In this document: positions 1 to 7,199 of the stretch, piece by piece
Numbering within the stretch: the stretch's first letter is position 1
How the letters are laid out: the number at the start of each line of letters is the position of its first letter
Origin: an uncultured Spirochaetales bacterium
Lineage (GTDB): Bacteria; Spirochaetota; Spirochaetia; Sphaerochaetales; Sphaerochaetaceae
Direction of reading: 5' to 3'
Length of the DNA stretch: 13,778 bases
Assembly (NCBI GenBank): GCA_934276695.1
Contig: CAKQTF010000014.1
Coordinates: 1-13,778 of the forward strand
Program-made: the position numbers and the translations under genes
Notes under the pieces: model-generated
What the model saw: only the letters and a program-made list of their open reading frames with translations
Database searches by the model: none
What the model was told of the DNA's origin: nothing

Positions 1-721
1 ATATGACAGGGCTGACTCTGCAATCGCAAAGTCCACACCTGCAGAGTTTGATTTCAATGCAATAATGAAGGGTGCAACATGGTTCCATACAACAGGAATC
101 ACACCGGCTGTGTCCCAGGAGGCTGCAGACTGCGCTCTTGAGGCAATGAAGGCTGCAAAGGCTGCTGGTGCAACAGTTTCTATTGACCTGAATTATAGAA
201 AGAAGCTCTGGAACTACGGAAAGAAGGCTCCGGAAGTGATGAGAGAGCTTGTTAAGTATGCTGATGTCATCATCGCTAACGAGGAGGACATCCAGAAGTG
301 CCTCGGCATTGAGGCTGACTCTGATGTCACATCAGGCAAGCTCGATACAGATGTGTATAAGGAGCTCTGTGACAAGGTCAAGAAGGAATTCCCGAATATC
401 TCAATCATCGCTGTGACCCTCAGAGAATCAAAGTCTGCTGACCACAACGGATGGTCTGCTGCTCTTTCAGGAAAGACAGGATTCTATCTTTCAAGGCACT
501 ATGAGATCACAGATATCATTGATAGAGTCGGTGGCGGTGATTCTTTCGCTGCTGGAATCATCTATGCTATCTCTCATTTTGAGGATGAGCAGTACTGCAT
601 CAATTTCGCAGTTGCATCCTCATGCCTGAAGCATTCAATCTCCGGAGATTTCAACCTTGCACGTCTTTCTGAAGTCAAGGCACTCTGCGAAGGCGATGGA
701 TCAGGAAGAGTCCAGCGCTGA
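1..721 (+). CDS. kdgK: 2-keto-3-deoxygluconate kinase, 5' partial
   Basis: Sugar kinase of the PfkB/ribokinase family. It phosphorylates 2-keto-3-deoxygluconate (KDG) to KDPG in the cytoplasm, the step after altronate dehydratase in uronate breakdown. The frame is open from base 2, so the N-terminus lies outside the window; 239 residues are visible, about 100 short of the usual 335-345. The PfkB C-terminal signature is present as VGGGDSFAAG, with the catalytic Asp at base 539 (visible residue 180). The C-terminal stretch KHSISGDFN closely resembles the KHTIPGDFN-type ending that I associate with KdgK and not with fructokinase or ribokinase. An intrinsic terminator follows 20 bases after the stop. 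The KdgK call rests on this ending and on the uxaBAC operon elsewhere in the window; a related PfkB sugar kinase is the alternative. Confidence 0.85.
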   Translation, partial: YDRADSAIAKSTPAEFDFNAIMKGATWFHTTGITPAVSQEAADCALEAMKAAKAAGATVSIDLNYRKKLWNYGKKAPEVMRELVKYADVIIANEEDIQKCLGIEADSDVTSGKLDTDVYKELCDKVKKEFPNISIIAVTLRESKSADHNGWSAALSGKTGFYLSRHYEITDIIDRVGGGDSFAAGIIYAISHFEDEQYCINFAVASSCLKHSISGDFNLARLSEVKALCEGDGSGRVQR

Positions 722-740
722 TCAGATAGCATATCAGCTG

Positions 741-768
741 AAAGCGTGGCTTAGCCCACGCTTTTTCT
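741..768 (+). terminator. Intrinsic terminator after kdgK
   Basis: A perfect 9-bp stem (AAAGCGTGG at 741-749 with CCACGCTTT at 756-764) encloses a 6-base loop and runs into a T-rich tract at 762-768. It lies 20 bases after the kdgK stop and only 15 bases before the preferred esterase start, so it separates or attenuates expression between the two genes. Confidence 0.85.
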
Positions 769-782
769 ATATATTTATGGTT

Positions 783-1511
783 ATGAATAGATTGTTTCTT
801 TTCGGCGACTCAACATGCGCCGCTAAATCTGATTCAGCAAGGCCTGAGACAGGATGGGGAGAATCATTCTCTGCTTATCTCTCTGATGGCTGGACTGTTG
901 ATAACAGGGCTAAGAACGGGCTCTCTTCCCGCTCTGCCATACTCTCTGGCATTTTTTCCAGTGCTCTTCTGGAGGCAGAAGGAGGGGATGCTGCGATAAT
1001 CCAGTTCGGGCATAATGATTCGAAGCCAGATGAGGAGCGGCATGCCGATCCATGGACAGGCTACATTGCTGATCTTGTGTATATGGCATCCCTTCTGAAG
1101 AAGAAAGGCGTTGCTGTCTATTTTGCAACATCTATTGCCCGCAGGAGATTCAGGAATGGCATCATCATTGATACCCATGGCGATTATCCTGCTGCAATGA
1201 AGGCCGCAGGCTATCAGTCCGGTGTGCCTGTGATTGATCTTACGGTTCCTCTAATGATTGAGCTTCAGAGGCTCGGAGAAGAAGAGAGTCTTAAGTATTT
1301 CATGAATTTTCCTGGTGGGATATATGAGAACTATCCTGAGGGGAAGGAAGACAATACGCATTTAAGGCCAGCTGGCGCAGCCTGGGTTGCATCATTGGTT
1401 GCAGAAAAGCTATCAGAGCTTGATCATGTGCCAGTGTTCCTTAAGTCTGGGAAGACATGCACTGAAAGCCTTTCAGCAATCTCTCTCATGGATGAGGGGA
1501 TAAATCCATAA
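783..1511 (+). CDS. Cytoplasmic SGNH acetylesterase, rhamnogalacturonan acetylesterase type
   Basis: SGNH/GDSL hydrolase of 242 residues, the size of YesT/RhgT-like rhamnogalacturonan acetylesterases, which remove acetyl groups from pectic oligosaccharides. Block I is FGDST with the nucleophile Ser10. The block II glycine probably lies in NGLSSRS (residues 45-51). Block III is GHND (76-79) with Asn78, and block V is DNTH (190-193), giving catalytic Asp190 and His193. There is no signal peptide, so it acts in the cytoplasm on imported substrate. The frame is open upstream to 657, but the family begins a few residues before GDS, so ATG 783 is preferred; ATG 777 is equally possible. No Shine-Dalgarno sequence is visible, because the kdgK terminator occupies that space. 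The neighbouring kdgK supports a pectin role. Another carbohydrate-ester substrate cannot be excluded. Confidence 0.8.
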   Translation: MNRLFLFGDSTCAAKSDSARPETGWGESFSAYLSDGWTVDNRAKNGLSSRSAILSGIFSSALLEAEGGDAAIIQFGHNDSKPDEERHADPWTGYIADLVYMASLLKKKGVAVYFATSIARRRFRNGIIIDTHGDYPAAMKAAGYQSGVPVIDLTVPLMIELQRLGEEESLKYFMNFPGGIYENYPEGKEDNTHLRPAGAAWVASLVAEKLSELDHVPVFLKSGKTCTESLSAISLMDEGINP

Positions 1512-1516
1512 GTATG

Positions 1517-1537
1517 CCGGGGCAGGTGATGCCCCGG
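1517..1537. other. GC-rich hairpin between convergent genes
   Basis: A perfect 8-bp stem (CCGGGGCA at 1517-1524, TGCCCCGG at 1530-1537) with a 5-base loop sits in the 34-base gap between the convergent esterase and ade genes. No T-run follows it on either strand, so it is not a canonical intrinsic terminator. It may still stop or stabilise both transcripts. Confidence 0.5.
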
Positions 1538-1545
1538 ATCCTGGT

Positions 1546-3279
1546 CTACATGTTTATATCCACAAAGCTGAATGACGTGACATCAAAGAGCCCGCAGTCT
1601 GTAAGCTTATAGCTTGGAATCACAGGGAGAGCCATGAAGCAGAGTGTCATGAATGGGTCAATCTCCTTATTCACATGAAGCTCCCTCTCTGCGATGTCAT
1701 GAAGCCTATCCAGGCATTCTGTGACTTCTTCCAGAGGCAGGTCTGTCATAAGGCCTCCGATCTCAAGCGGATGGGAGCCGAGCTTTACGCCATCTCTGAA
1801 CATCGTTATCCCTCCGCCCATTTCTGCAAGGTCGTTGACCGCTGCTTCCATGTCATCATCATTATCACCGATGACTATGATATTGTGGGAGTCATGTGCT
1901 ATCGATGTTGCTACTGCTCCATGCTTCATCCCATATCCTCTTATGAGTGCAACTCCGGCATTCCCTGTCCCATGATGGCGCTCAATGACTGCAAGCTTGA
2001 GGATATCATCATCCGGATCATGGATCCATTCCCCATCGTCTGCCATTCTGACAGTGGCTTCTCCGCGTCCTGTGACAACGCCTCCTGGGATTATATCTAT
2101 TATCCTTACTCTGCTGCTCTTCAGCTTCAGTGAGAGCTTCTTCTTTGAGAAATCCCTTATATCCATCATCCCGCTTACTCCTTCCGGGACAATGTGCGGA
2201 GCTCTTATCGTAGCTCTGCCTTTCTGTCCTGCAAGCCTGCCACCGATGAATACATCAGTAGGCTTTATCTCGGATATGGATTCTGAGAGGAAGAAGTCTG
2301 CACGCTTTCCTGGGGCGATTGCTCCTCTGTCTTTCAGGCAATAGCACTCAGATGCATTGAGTGTGGCTATTGTGATTGCCATTAATGGATCCATCCCTGC
2401 TGAGATCGCAAGGTTCACGGCATAGTTTATATGGCCTTCTCTTGTGATTGACTGAGGCTGTCTGTCATCTGTGCAGAATAGTGCTTTTCTGTAGTTCTTC
2501 CCATCGATTCCAGGAAGCAGCTGCAGTACGTTCTTGCATGCAGTTCCCTGCCTAAGCATCACATACATCCCTTTCCTTATCTTCTCCCTCATCTCCTCTG
2601 GTGTTTCACACTCATGGTCTGTTGTGATTCCTGTCAGTATATATGCATCAAGCCCCTGTCCTGTTATCGATGGGGCATGGCCATCTATGTTCTTGCCTCT
2701 TTTATATGCGCATTCGAGCTTTGCCAGTACAGATTCATCTGCATTGATTATTCCTGGGTAGTTCATCATCTCTCCGAGTCCGAGGATCTTAGGATTATCA
2801 ATGGCTTTCTCTATTGAATCAGCCTCAAGGACAGCTCCTGAATGCTCGAATGGCGTTGCCGGGACACAGGATGGGAACATATAGAAGATCTGAAGCGGTG
2901 CATTCTCTGCGCTCTTCAGCATATATGAGAGTGCATCCAGGCCTGCTACATTGCAGATTTCGTGAGGATCGGCTATCACGGTCGTTGTACCGCATGGCAC
3001 AACAGCATCTGAGAATTCAGAAGGGGAGAGATGGCTGCTCTCAATGTGGCAGTGTCCGTCTATGAATCCAGGGATCAGGTATCTGCCCTCTGCATCAATC
3101 TCGGATAAGGCCTCCCTGTCGCCATCGAATCCTATTATATATCCATCCTTCACATATACTGATGCTTCGAATATGTCCTGATTGTAGACATCGATTACCC
3201 TTGCATTCCTTATTGCAAGATCTGCTTTTTCTCTTCCCATAGATGAATTGATCAGTGTCTTTGCTATTCTGCTGTCCAT
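1546..3279 (-). CDS. ade: Adenine deaminase
   Basis: Amidohydrolase-superfamily adenine deaminase (Ade/AdeC type), converting adenine to hypoxanthine and ammonia in purine salvage. At 577 residues it has the normal family length. Visible signatures are the metal-binding GHCHIESS (75-82), ADPHEI (103-108), GEMMN with Glu170, GHAP with His201, DHE (221-223) and CTDDR (269-273) with the catalytic Asp pair. The C-terminal third carries the family-specific ERHHGTG and AHDSHNI stretches. The start at 3279 is supported by GGAGGG at 3286-3291 with a 6-base gap. The gene diverges from a purine permease across a 200-base control region, consistent with joint uptake and deamination of adenine. All key residues seem present and the frame is intact. 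Confidence 0.95.
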   Translation of the reverse strand: MDSRIAKTLINSSMGREKADLAIRNARVIDVYNQDIFEASVYVKDGYIIGFDGDREALSEIDAEGRYLIPGFIDGHCHIESSHLSPSEFSDAVVPCGTTTVIADPHEICNVAGLDALSYMLKSAENAPLQIFYMFPSCVPATPFEHSGAVLEADSIEKAIDNPKILGLGEMMNYPGIINADESVLAKLECAYKRGKNIDGHAPSITGQGLDAYILTGITTDHECETPEEMREKIRKGMYVMLRQGTACKNVLQLLPGIDGKNYRKALFCTDDRQPQSITREGHINYAVNLAISAGMDPLMAITIATLNASECYCLKDRGAIAPGKRADFFLSESISEIKPTDVFIGGRLAGQKGRATIRAPHIVPEGVSGMMDIRDFSKKKLSLKLKSSRVRIIDIIPGGVVTGRGEATVRMADDGEWIHDPDDDILKLAVIERHHGTGNAGVALIRGYGMKHGAVATSIAHDSHNIIVIGDNDDDMEAAVNDLAEMGGGITMFRDGVKLGSHPLEIGGLMTDLPLEEVTECLDRLHDIAERELHVNKEIDPFMTLCFMALPVIPSYKLTDCGLFDVTSFSFVDINM

Positions 3280-3285
3280 AGATAG

Positions 3286-3291
3286 CCCTCC
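3286..3291 (-). promoter_or_regulatory. Ribosome binding site of ade
   Basis: GGAGGG on the minus strand, 6 bases before the ATG at 3279, fixes the ade start. Confidence 0.7.
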
Positions 3292-3305
3292 ATGCAGTTT
3301 ATTCT

Positions 3306-3311
3306 ATTATA
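3306..3311 (-). promoter_or_regulatory. Candidate -10 box of ade promoter
   Basis: A perfect TATAAT is present on the minus strand 26 bases before the ade start. No good -35 box lies 16-18 bases upstream (AACATA at 17 bases). The nearest copy of the GTTGC-N4-TGTTG motif (3341-3354) would fall at about -42 to -55 from the start point, the place for an activator. Promoter use is inferred. Confidence 0.45.
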
Positions 3312-3340
3312 TATCTATTGGTTAGGTTTATGTTTATTTT

Positions 3341-3354
3341 GTTGCAGATTGTTG
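3341..3354 (+). repeat. 14-bp GTTGC-N4-TGTTG motif, copy 1
   Basis: GTTGCAGATTGTTG matches the second copy (3379-3392) at 11 of 14 positions, in the same orientation, 38 bases away. It is probably a binding site for a purine-responsive regulator shared by ade and the permease. The regulator's identity cannot be read from the sequence. Confidence 0.5.
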
Positions 3355-3366
3355 AATTGCGCAATT
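3355..3366. repeat. 12-bp perfect palindrome between ade and purine permease
   Basis: AATTGCGCAATT is a perfect 12-bp palindrome immediately after motif copy 1. It contains the same TTGCG core found in the neighbouring motif copies, which suggests the same or a related regulator contacts it. Confidence 0.4.
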
Positions 3367-3378
3367 TTTAAAACAAAT

Positions 3379-3419
3379 GTTGCGTAATGTTGAAAAATAC
3401 AACAAATCGCAACTTTTTT
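3379..3419 (+). promoter_or_regulatory. Inverted motif pair with T-run: operator or attenuator before purine permease
   Basis: GTTGCGTAATGTTG (3379-3392) and CAACAAATCGCAAC (3400-3413) form an inverted repeat. It has 6 outer and 5 inner paired bases around 3 mismatched bases, with a 7-base AT spacer. The two centres are 21 bp apart, two helical turns, as expected for a dimeric repressor. As RNA it also folds into a stem followed at once by six T residues (3414-3419), so it could act as a terminator/attenuator before the permease. No recognisable purine-riboswitch core was seen. Which role applies cannot be decided from sequence alone. Confidence 0.5.
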
Positions 3420-3479
3420 AGCACAAAACAGTAAATTGTCCGTACAATAAAAAGCAGATATTAAATAAGGAGGGAAAAG

Positions 3480-4790
3480 ATGGAATTCATCACTTTTAAG
3501 AAAGCTGACTTAGCTAAGAAGAAGACATCTATCCGGACAGAAATTGTTGCTGGTATCACAACATTCCTCGCAATGGCTTACATACTTGCTGTAAACCCTT
3601 CAATCCTGAGTGTAGCAGGAATGGATTCTGGTGCAGTATTCACAGCAACAGCATTATCTGCTGCAATTGCGACTTTGGTAATGGGCATCATTGCCAATCT
3701 TCCATTTGCACTTGCTCCAGGAATGGGACTCAATGCGTTTCTTGCATATACAGTAGTCCTTCAGATGGGCTATAGCTGGCAGATGGCTCTCACAGCTGTA
3801 TTTATTGAAGGAATAATCTTCATCCTTCTTACTTTCTTCAATGTCAGAGAAGCTATTGTGAATTCCATCCCTGCTAACCTCAAGAAGGCAATCAGTGTTG
3901 GTATCGGTCTCTTCATCGCATTCATCGGGCTTCAGAATGCTGGCATAGTCGTTGATGATGGTGCAACGCTTGTGAGTCTTGCAAACTGGACTTCATCCCC
4001 TGCTGCTCTTGTTGCCCTGATCGGCTTGATCGTCACAGCAGTGCTTATTGCATATAATGTGAAGGGTGCTCTGCTTATCGGCATAGTCATATCAACAATC
4101 ATCGGCATTCCATTCGGTGTTACAAAATACAGCGGCGGATCCTATCTTCCTCCTTCCCTTGCTCCGACTTTCATGAAGTTTGAATGGACTCATCTTCTGT
4201 CTGCTGACTTCATTGTGATCATGTTCACTTTCCTCTTTGTCGATATGTTCGATACTGTCGGAACGCTTATCGGATGCGCAACAAAGGCAGATATGATCAA
4301 GGAGGACGGATCGATTCCTAACTGTAAGGAAGCGCTCTTTGCAGATGCTGTCGGAACTACAGTAGGTGCAATGCTTGGAACTTCGACTGTCACGACTTTC
4401 GTTGAAAGCTCAACTGGCGTTGTTGAGGGTGGAAGAACTGGTGTCACAGCTGTTGTCACAGCTCTGCTGTTCTTCCTGTCTTTGTTCCTCTCTCCGCTGT
4501 TCCTCTCTATCCCATCTGCAGCAACAGCTCCGGCTCTTATCCTTGTCGGATTCTATATGATGAGCCCTGTAAAGGAAATTGATTTCGCAGATCCTTCAGA
4601 AGGCATTCCTGCTTTCCTCACAATACTGTTCATGCTCTGTGCATATTCTATCTCTGATGGAATCATGTTCGGCATAATCTCTTATGTGATAATCAAGCTC
4701 TGCAAGAAGGACTTCAAAGCAGTAGGGATTCCTACGATCATCGTCGCTCTTCTGTTTGTAGTGAAGATAATCGTTGATGCGATTGCATAA
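3480..4790 (+). CDS. AzgA-type purine permease (NCS2 family)
   Basis: Inner-membrane nucleobase:cation symporter of the AzgA/PbuG group, which imports adenine, guanine and/or hypoxanthine. It has 436 residues, the normal length, mostly hydrophobic with 12 or more predicted membrane segments. Family signatures are FLAMAYILAVNP (29-40), ALAPGMGLNAF (77-87), FDTVGTLIG (257-265), GTSTVTTFVESSTG (300-313) and EGGRTG (316-321). The start is fixed by AAGGAGGG at 3467-3474, five bases before the ATG. Divergence from adenine deaminase makes adenine a likely substrate, but specificity within the group (adenine versus guanine/hypoxanthine) cannot be read reliably. A strong terminator follows. Confidence 0.9.
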   Translation: MEFITFKKADLAKKKTSIRTEIVAGITTFLAMAYILAVNPSILSVAGMDSGAVFTATALSAAIATLVMGIIANLPFALAPGMGLNAFLAYTVVLQMGYSWQMALTAVFIEGIIFILLTFFNVREAIVNSIPANLKKAISVGIGLFIAFIGLQNAGIVVDDGATLVSLANWTSSPAALVALIGLIVTAVLIAYNVKGALLIGIVISTIIGIPFGVTKYSGGSYLPPSLAPTFMKFEWTHLLSADFIVIMFTFLFVDMFDTVGTLIGCATKADMIKEDGSIPNCKEALFADAVGTTVGAMLGTSTVTTFVESSTGVVEGGRTGVTAVVTALLFFLSLFLSPLFLSIPSAATAPALILVGFYMMSPVKEIDFADPSEGIPAFLTILFMLCAYSISDGIMFGIISYVIIKLCKKDFKAVGIPTIIVALLFVVKIIVDAIA

Positions 4791-4842
4791 CTGCATTGCT
4801 TGAAAAAAAGCGGAAAAGATTGTAAAAATTCATCTTGATAAC

Positions 4843-4884
4843 GAGCAGCCTTGGCATAAGTCCAGTTATGGCTGCTCTTTTTTT
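4843..4884 (+). terminator. Intrinsic terminator after purine permease
   Basis: An 8-bp perfect stem (GAGCAGCC at 4843-4850, GGCTGCTC at 4870-4877) encloses a 19-base loop and is followed by seven T residues (4878-4884). It begins 52 bases after the permease stop. Confidence 0.9.
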
Positions 4885-4920
4885 ATCTTAGCGTGCTGCC
4901 TCTTTGGCGTAAGTCCAGCT
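4845..4920 (+). repeat. Imperfect direct repeat shared by terminator loop and MATE leader
   Basis: TTGGCATAAGTCCAGTT (4851-4867, in the terminator loop) recurs as TTGGCGTAAGTCCAGCT (4904-4920), directly before the MATE ribosome binding site, with 15 of 17 bases identical. A six-base flank also recurs (GCAGCC at 4845, GCTGCC at 4895), with three extra bases in the second copy. It looks like a local duplication in the non-coding gap, starting points 53 bases apart. Confidence 0.6.
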
Positions 4921-4933
4921 TAAGGAGGATTTC

Positions 4934-6337
4934 ATGTCTGATGATAATTATCTTGAGAATACGAAGCTCTCAGTGCTTATGCGCAAGTATTCTCTCCCAT
5001 GTGTGGTTTCTCTTCTTGTCGGAGCCCTGTACAATATCGTTGACCAGATATTCATTGCAAATGCATCATATCTTGGATCCTATGGCAATGCAGCGAACAC
5101 AGTTGTCTTCCCTCTTACGGTTGTTGCTCTTGGCATCGCTGTCATGATAGGTGATGGATGCTGTGCATTCGTCAGCATCTCACTTGGGCTTGGCGATAAG
5201 GAAAAGGCCTCATGCTCAGTAGGCAATGCAATAGTGCTTTCTGTCGCCTCTTCCCTGGTTGTGACTGCGCTCTATCTCATTTTCTCTGATGCAATACTCA
5301 CATTCTTCGGAGGCCGTGTGAATGATGAGACTTTCCGGCTTTCAAAGGAGTACTTCTTCTATATCACATTAGGGATACCGTTTTATGTGTTCGGGCAGGC
5401 CATGAATCCTATTATACGCTCAGATGGTGCTCCTATGACTGCAATGATCGCAACTCTTGCAGGCGCTGTGACGAACGTAATACTTGATCCTATATTCATA
5501 TTCACTTTCCACTGGGGTATGATGGGTGCTGCTGTTGCAACTGTGATCGGCCAGATTGTCACAGCGGCGATATCCCTTGTCAGGATTCTCAGGATGAAGA
5601 ACTTTCAGATGCATAGAAAGGATTTCAGGCTTTCGCTGCCGCTATGCGGACGTTTTCTATCCCTTGGCCTTACATCATTCCTTGCCCAGATATCGCTGGT
5701 TGCTGCAATGGCAGCCATTAATGCGATGCTGAATAAATACAGCCGCATTGATCCTGTATTCAGCAATCCTGCGCTTACGCAGATTCCTATGGCAGTGGTC
5801 GGCATAGTCATGAAGTTCTTCCAGATTGTGATCTCAGTATCTGTTGGCCTTGCTGCAGGATGCATTCCTGTCGCTGGATACAATCTCGGAAAGGGAAGGA
5901 ATGACAGAGTCAGAAAGCTCTTTGAATATCTGCTTTCAGCAGAGGCTCTCCTTGGGCTTGCTGCGCTCCTGGTTGTTGAGCTATGCCCTAGGCTTCTCAT
6001 TGATATCTTCGGTGCTTCCGGAGAGAGCATCTACTACACGGAATTCGGCATCAGATCATTCAGGATCTTCCTGTCGATGGTGCTTCTTGCATGCATCAAT
6101 AAATCAACATTCATCTATCTTCAGGCAATCGGTAAGGCATTTTTATCAACAATGCTGTCAATATCGAGGGAGATTGTATTCGGTGTGGGCTTTGCTCTGG
6201 TCCTGCCATTATTCTTCGGGCTTGATGGTGTGCTTTACTCAATGCCTGTATCTGATGTCATAACATTCATCCTGTCTGCCTGCTCTATAATCTACATTTT
6301 CAGGGAACTGAGAAAGGGGACATGCACTGCAGTCTGA
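4934..6337 (+). CDS. MATE family efflux transporter
   Basis: Multidrug and toxic-compound extrusion transporter of 467 residues with about 12 hydrophobic segments, of the MepA/DinF-like kind found in Firmicutes and spirochaetes. It would export small molecules (typically cationic drugs or metabolites) by Na+ or H+ antiport across the inner membrane. The N-terminal pattern LPCVVSLLVGALYNIVDQIFI (21-41, read in two halves: membrane helix 1 and the YNIVDQIFI motif) and the GxxAxxTVVFP stretch (51-60) are typical of the family. The start is fixed by AAGGAGG at 4922-4928, five bases before the ATG. No clear promoter is visible between the upstream terminator and this gene. The substrate is unknown, and nothing links it to uronate or purine metabolism beyond position. 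Confidence 0.9.
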   Translation: MSDDNYLENTKLSVLMRKYSLPCVVSLLVGALYNIVDQIFIANASYLGSYGNAANTVVFPLTVVALGIAVMIGDGCCAFVSISLGLGDKEKASCSVGNAIVLSVASSLVVTALYLIFSDAILTFFGGRVNDETFRLSKEYFFYITLGIPFYVFGQAMNPIIRSDGAPMTAMIATLAGAVTNVILDPIFIFTFHWGMMGAAVATVIGQIVTAAISLVRILRMKNFQMHRKDFRLSLPLCGRFLSLGLTSFLAQISLVAAMAAINAMLNKYSRIDPVFSNPALTQIPMAVVGIVMKFFQIVISVSVGLAAGCIPVAGYNLGKGRNDRVRKLFEYLLSAEALLGLAALLVVELCPRLLIDIFGASGESIYYTEFGIRSFRIFLSMVLLACINKSTFIYLQAIGKAFLSTMLSISREIVFGVGFALVLPLFFGLDGVLYSMPVSDVITFILSACSIIYIFRELRKGTCTAV

Positions 6338-6363
6338 TCGGATATCTGATATCATTGCTGAAT

Positions 6364-6396
6364 GAAAAACTGCTTGCCATAAATTAGGCAAGCAGT
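6364..6396 (-). terminator. Intrinsic terminator of the uxaBAC-iclR operon
   Basis: A perfect 10-bp stem (ACTGCTTGCC at 6369-6378 with GGCAAGCAGT at 6387-6396) has an 8-base loop. Read on the minus strand it is followed by a U-tract (AAAAA at 6365-6369 on the plus strand). It starts 22 bases after the iclR stop. On the plus strand no T-run follows, so it serves the uxa operon better than the convergent MATE gene, although the stem may act both ways. Confidence 0.85.
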
Positions 6397-6418
6397 CCGG
6401 TTCATAAGACAAGAGCTT

Positions 6419-7198
6419 TCAGTTCTTGCTGTCCTCTCTGCCGTATATCCTTGAGATCTCTGCTGCTGCGCTCTTTATCTTCTCAAGAGCCTTCTCATAG
6501 TCTGCTTCATCAAATCTGAAAAGCGGCCATGAAACGCTTATGGCTGCAAGGACTTTGCCTCTGTAATCCCTTATCGGGGCTGCAAGGCACATGATGTTCT
6601 CTTCATGCTCCTCGTCATCAATTGACCATCCGCGCTCGCGTATTCTCGCAAGTTCATCCCTGAGCGCTGATTCTGTCCTTATCGACTTCGGAGTGAAAGG
6701 CTTCAGCTCATGCGTTTGTAGATATGATGAGAGCTCATCCTCGGCCATCTCAGAGAGGAATATCTTGCCAATGGCTGTGCAGTAGAGCGGTATGGCCTTG
6801 CCTACACGTGAGTACATCCGTATTGTGAAGTAGGACTCTTCCTTGAGCACATATATTGCCTGGTCTTCTTCGAGAATGCCCATATGGACAGTCTCTCCAA
6901 GCTCCTCTGAAAGCTTCTTGGTGAATGGCTTGGCGATTGAGATCAGATCCAGATCCCTTAGGCTTCTGGATCCGATTGAGAACATCTTCATAGTCAGATG
7001 GTATCTGTCAGCATCATCCCTGTAGACATAGCCGAGACTGGACAGTGATGATAGGAACCTGAGAAGGGTCGCCTTAGGAAGCGATGTCTTCTTTGAGAGC
7101 ATCTCAAGATTTGACGAGCTGCTCTTTGATATCGCTTCCAGTATGCTCATTGTCCTTTCCACAGCGCTGAGCTGCTTATCATCATTCTCTTTTGCCAT
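6419..7198 (-). CDS. IclR-family transcriptional regulator, KdgR-like
   Basis: DNA-binding regulator of 259 residues, the family's usual size. The N-terminal winged helix-turn-helix spans about residues 9-70, with the recognition region around LPKATLLRFLSSLSSLGYV (40-58). The C-terminal IclR effector domain spans about 85-255, including LGETVHMGILEE, the TAIGKIFL stretch (141-148) and a conserved CLAAPIRD segment (204-211). ATG 7198 is preferred to the in-frame ATG at 7225: it starts one base after the uxaC stop and has GAAGG a few bases upstream, indicating translational coupling. As the last gene of the uxa operon it is probably the local regulator responding to KDG or a hexuronate, as KdgR does. 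A KdgR-like palindrome before uxaB supports this. The effector and the sign of control are inferred. Confidence 0.85.
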   Translation of the reverse strand: MAKENDDKQLSAVERTMSILEAISKSSSSNLEMLSKKTSLPKATLLRFLSSLSSLGYVYRDDADRYHLTMKMFSIGSRSLRDLDLISIAKPFTKKLSEELGETVHMGILEEDQAIYVLKEESYFTIRMYSRVGKAIPLYCTAIGKIFLSEMAEDELSSYLQTHELKPFTPKSIRTESALRDELARIRERGWSIDDEEHEENIMCLAAPIRDYRGKVLAAISVSWPLFRFDEADYEKALEKIKSAAAEISRIYGREDSKN

Positions 7199-7199
7199 C

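Noticed and set aside
657..782. Longer esterase N-terminus from upstream in-frame ATGs
   Set aside because: It would overlap kdgK, run through the terminator hairpin and add residues absent from SGNH esterases, which start just before GDS.
1675..3065. Several plus-strand ORFs of 67-152 residues
   Set aside because: They are antisense shadows of adenine deaminase, without ribosome binding sites or domain signatures.
3436..3464. TTGTCC-N17-TATTAA as the permease promoter
   Set aside because: Transcription would start at about 3471, inside the ribosome binding site of the gene, so it is unlikely to be the working promoter.
3292..3479. Purine riboswitch before the permease or ade
   Set aside because: The conserved core of guanine/adenine riboswitches and its three-way junction pairing were not recognisable on either strand.
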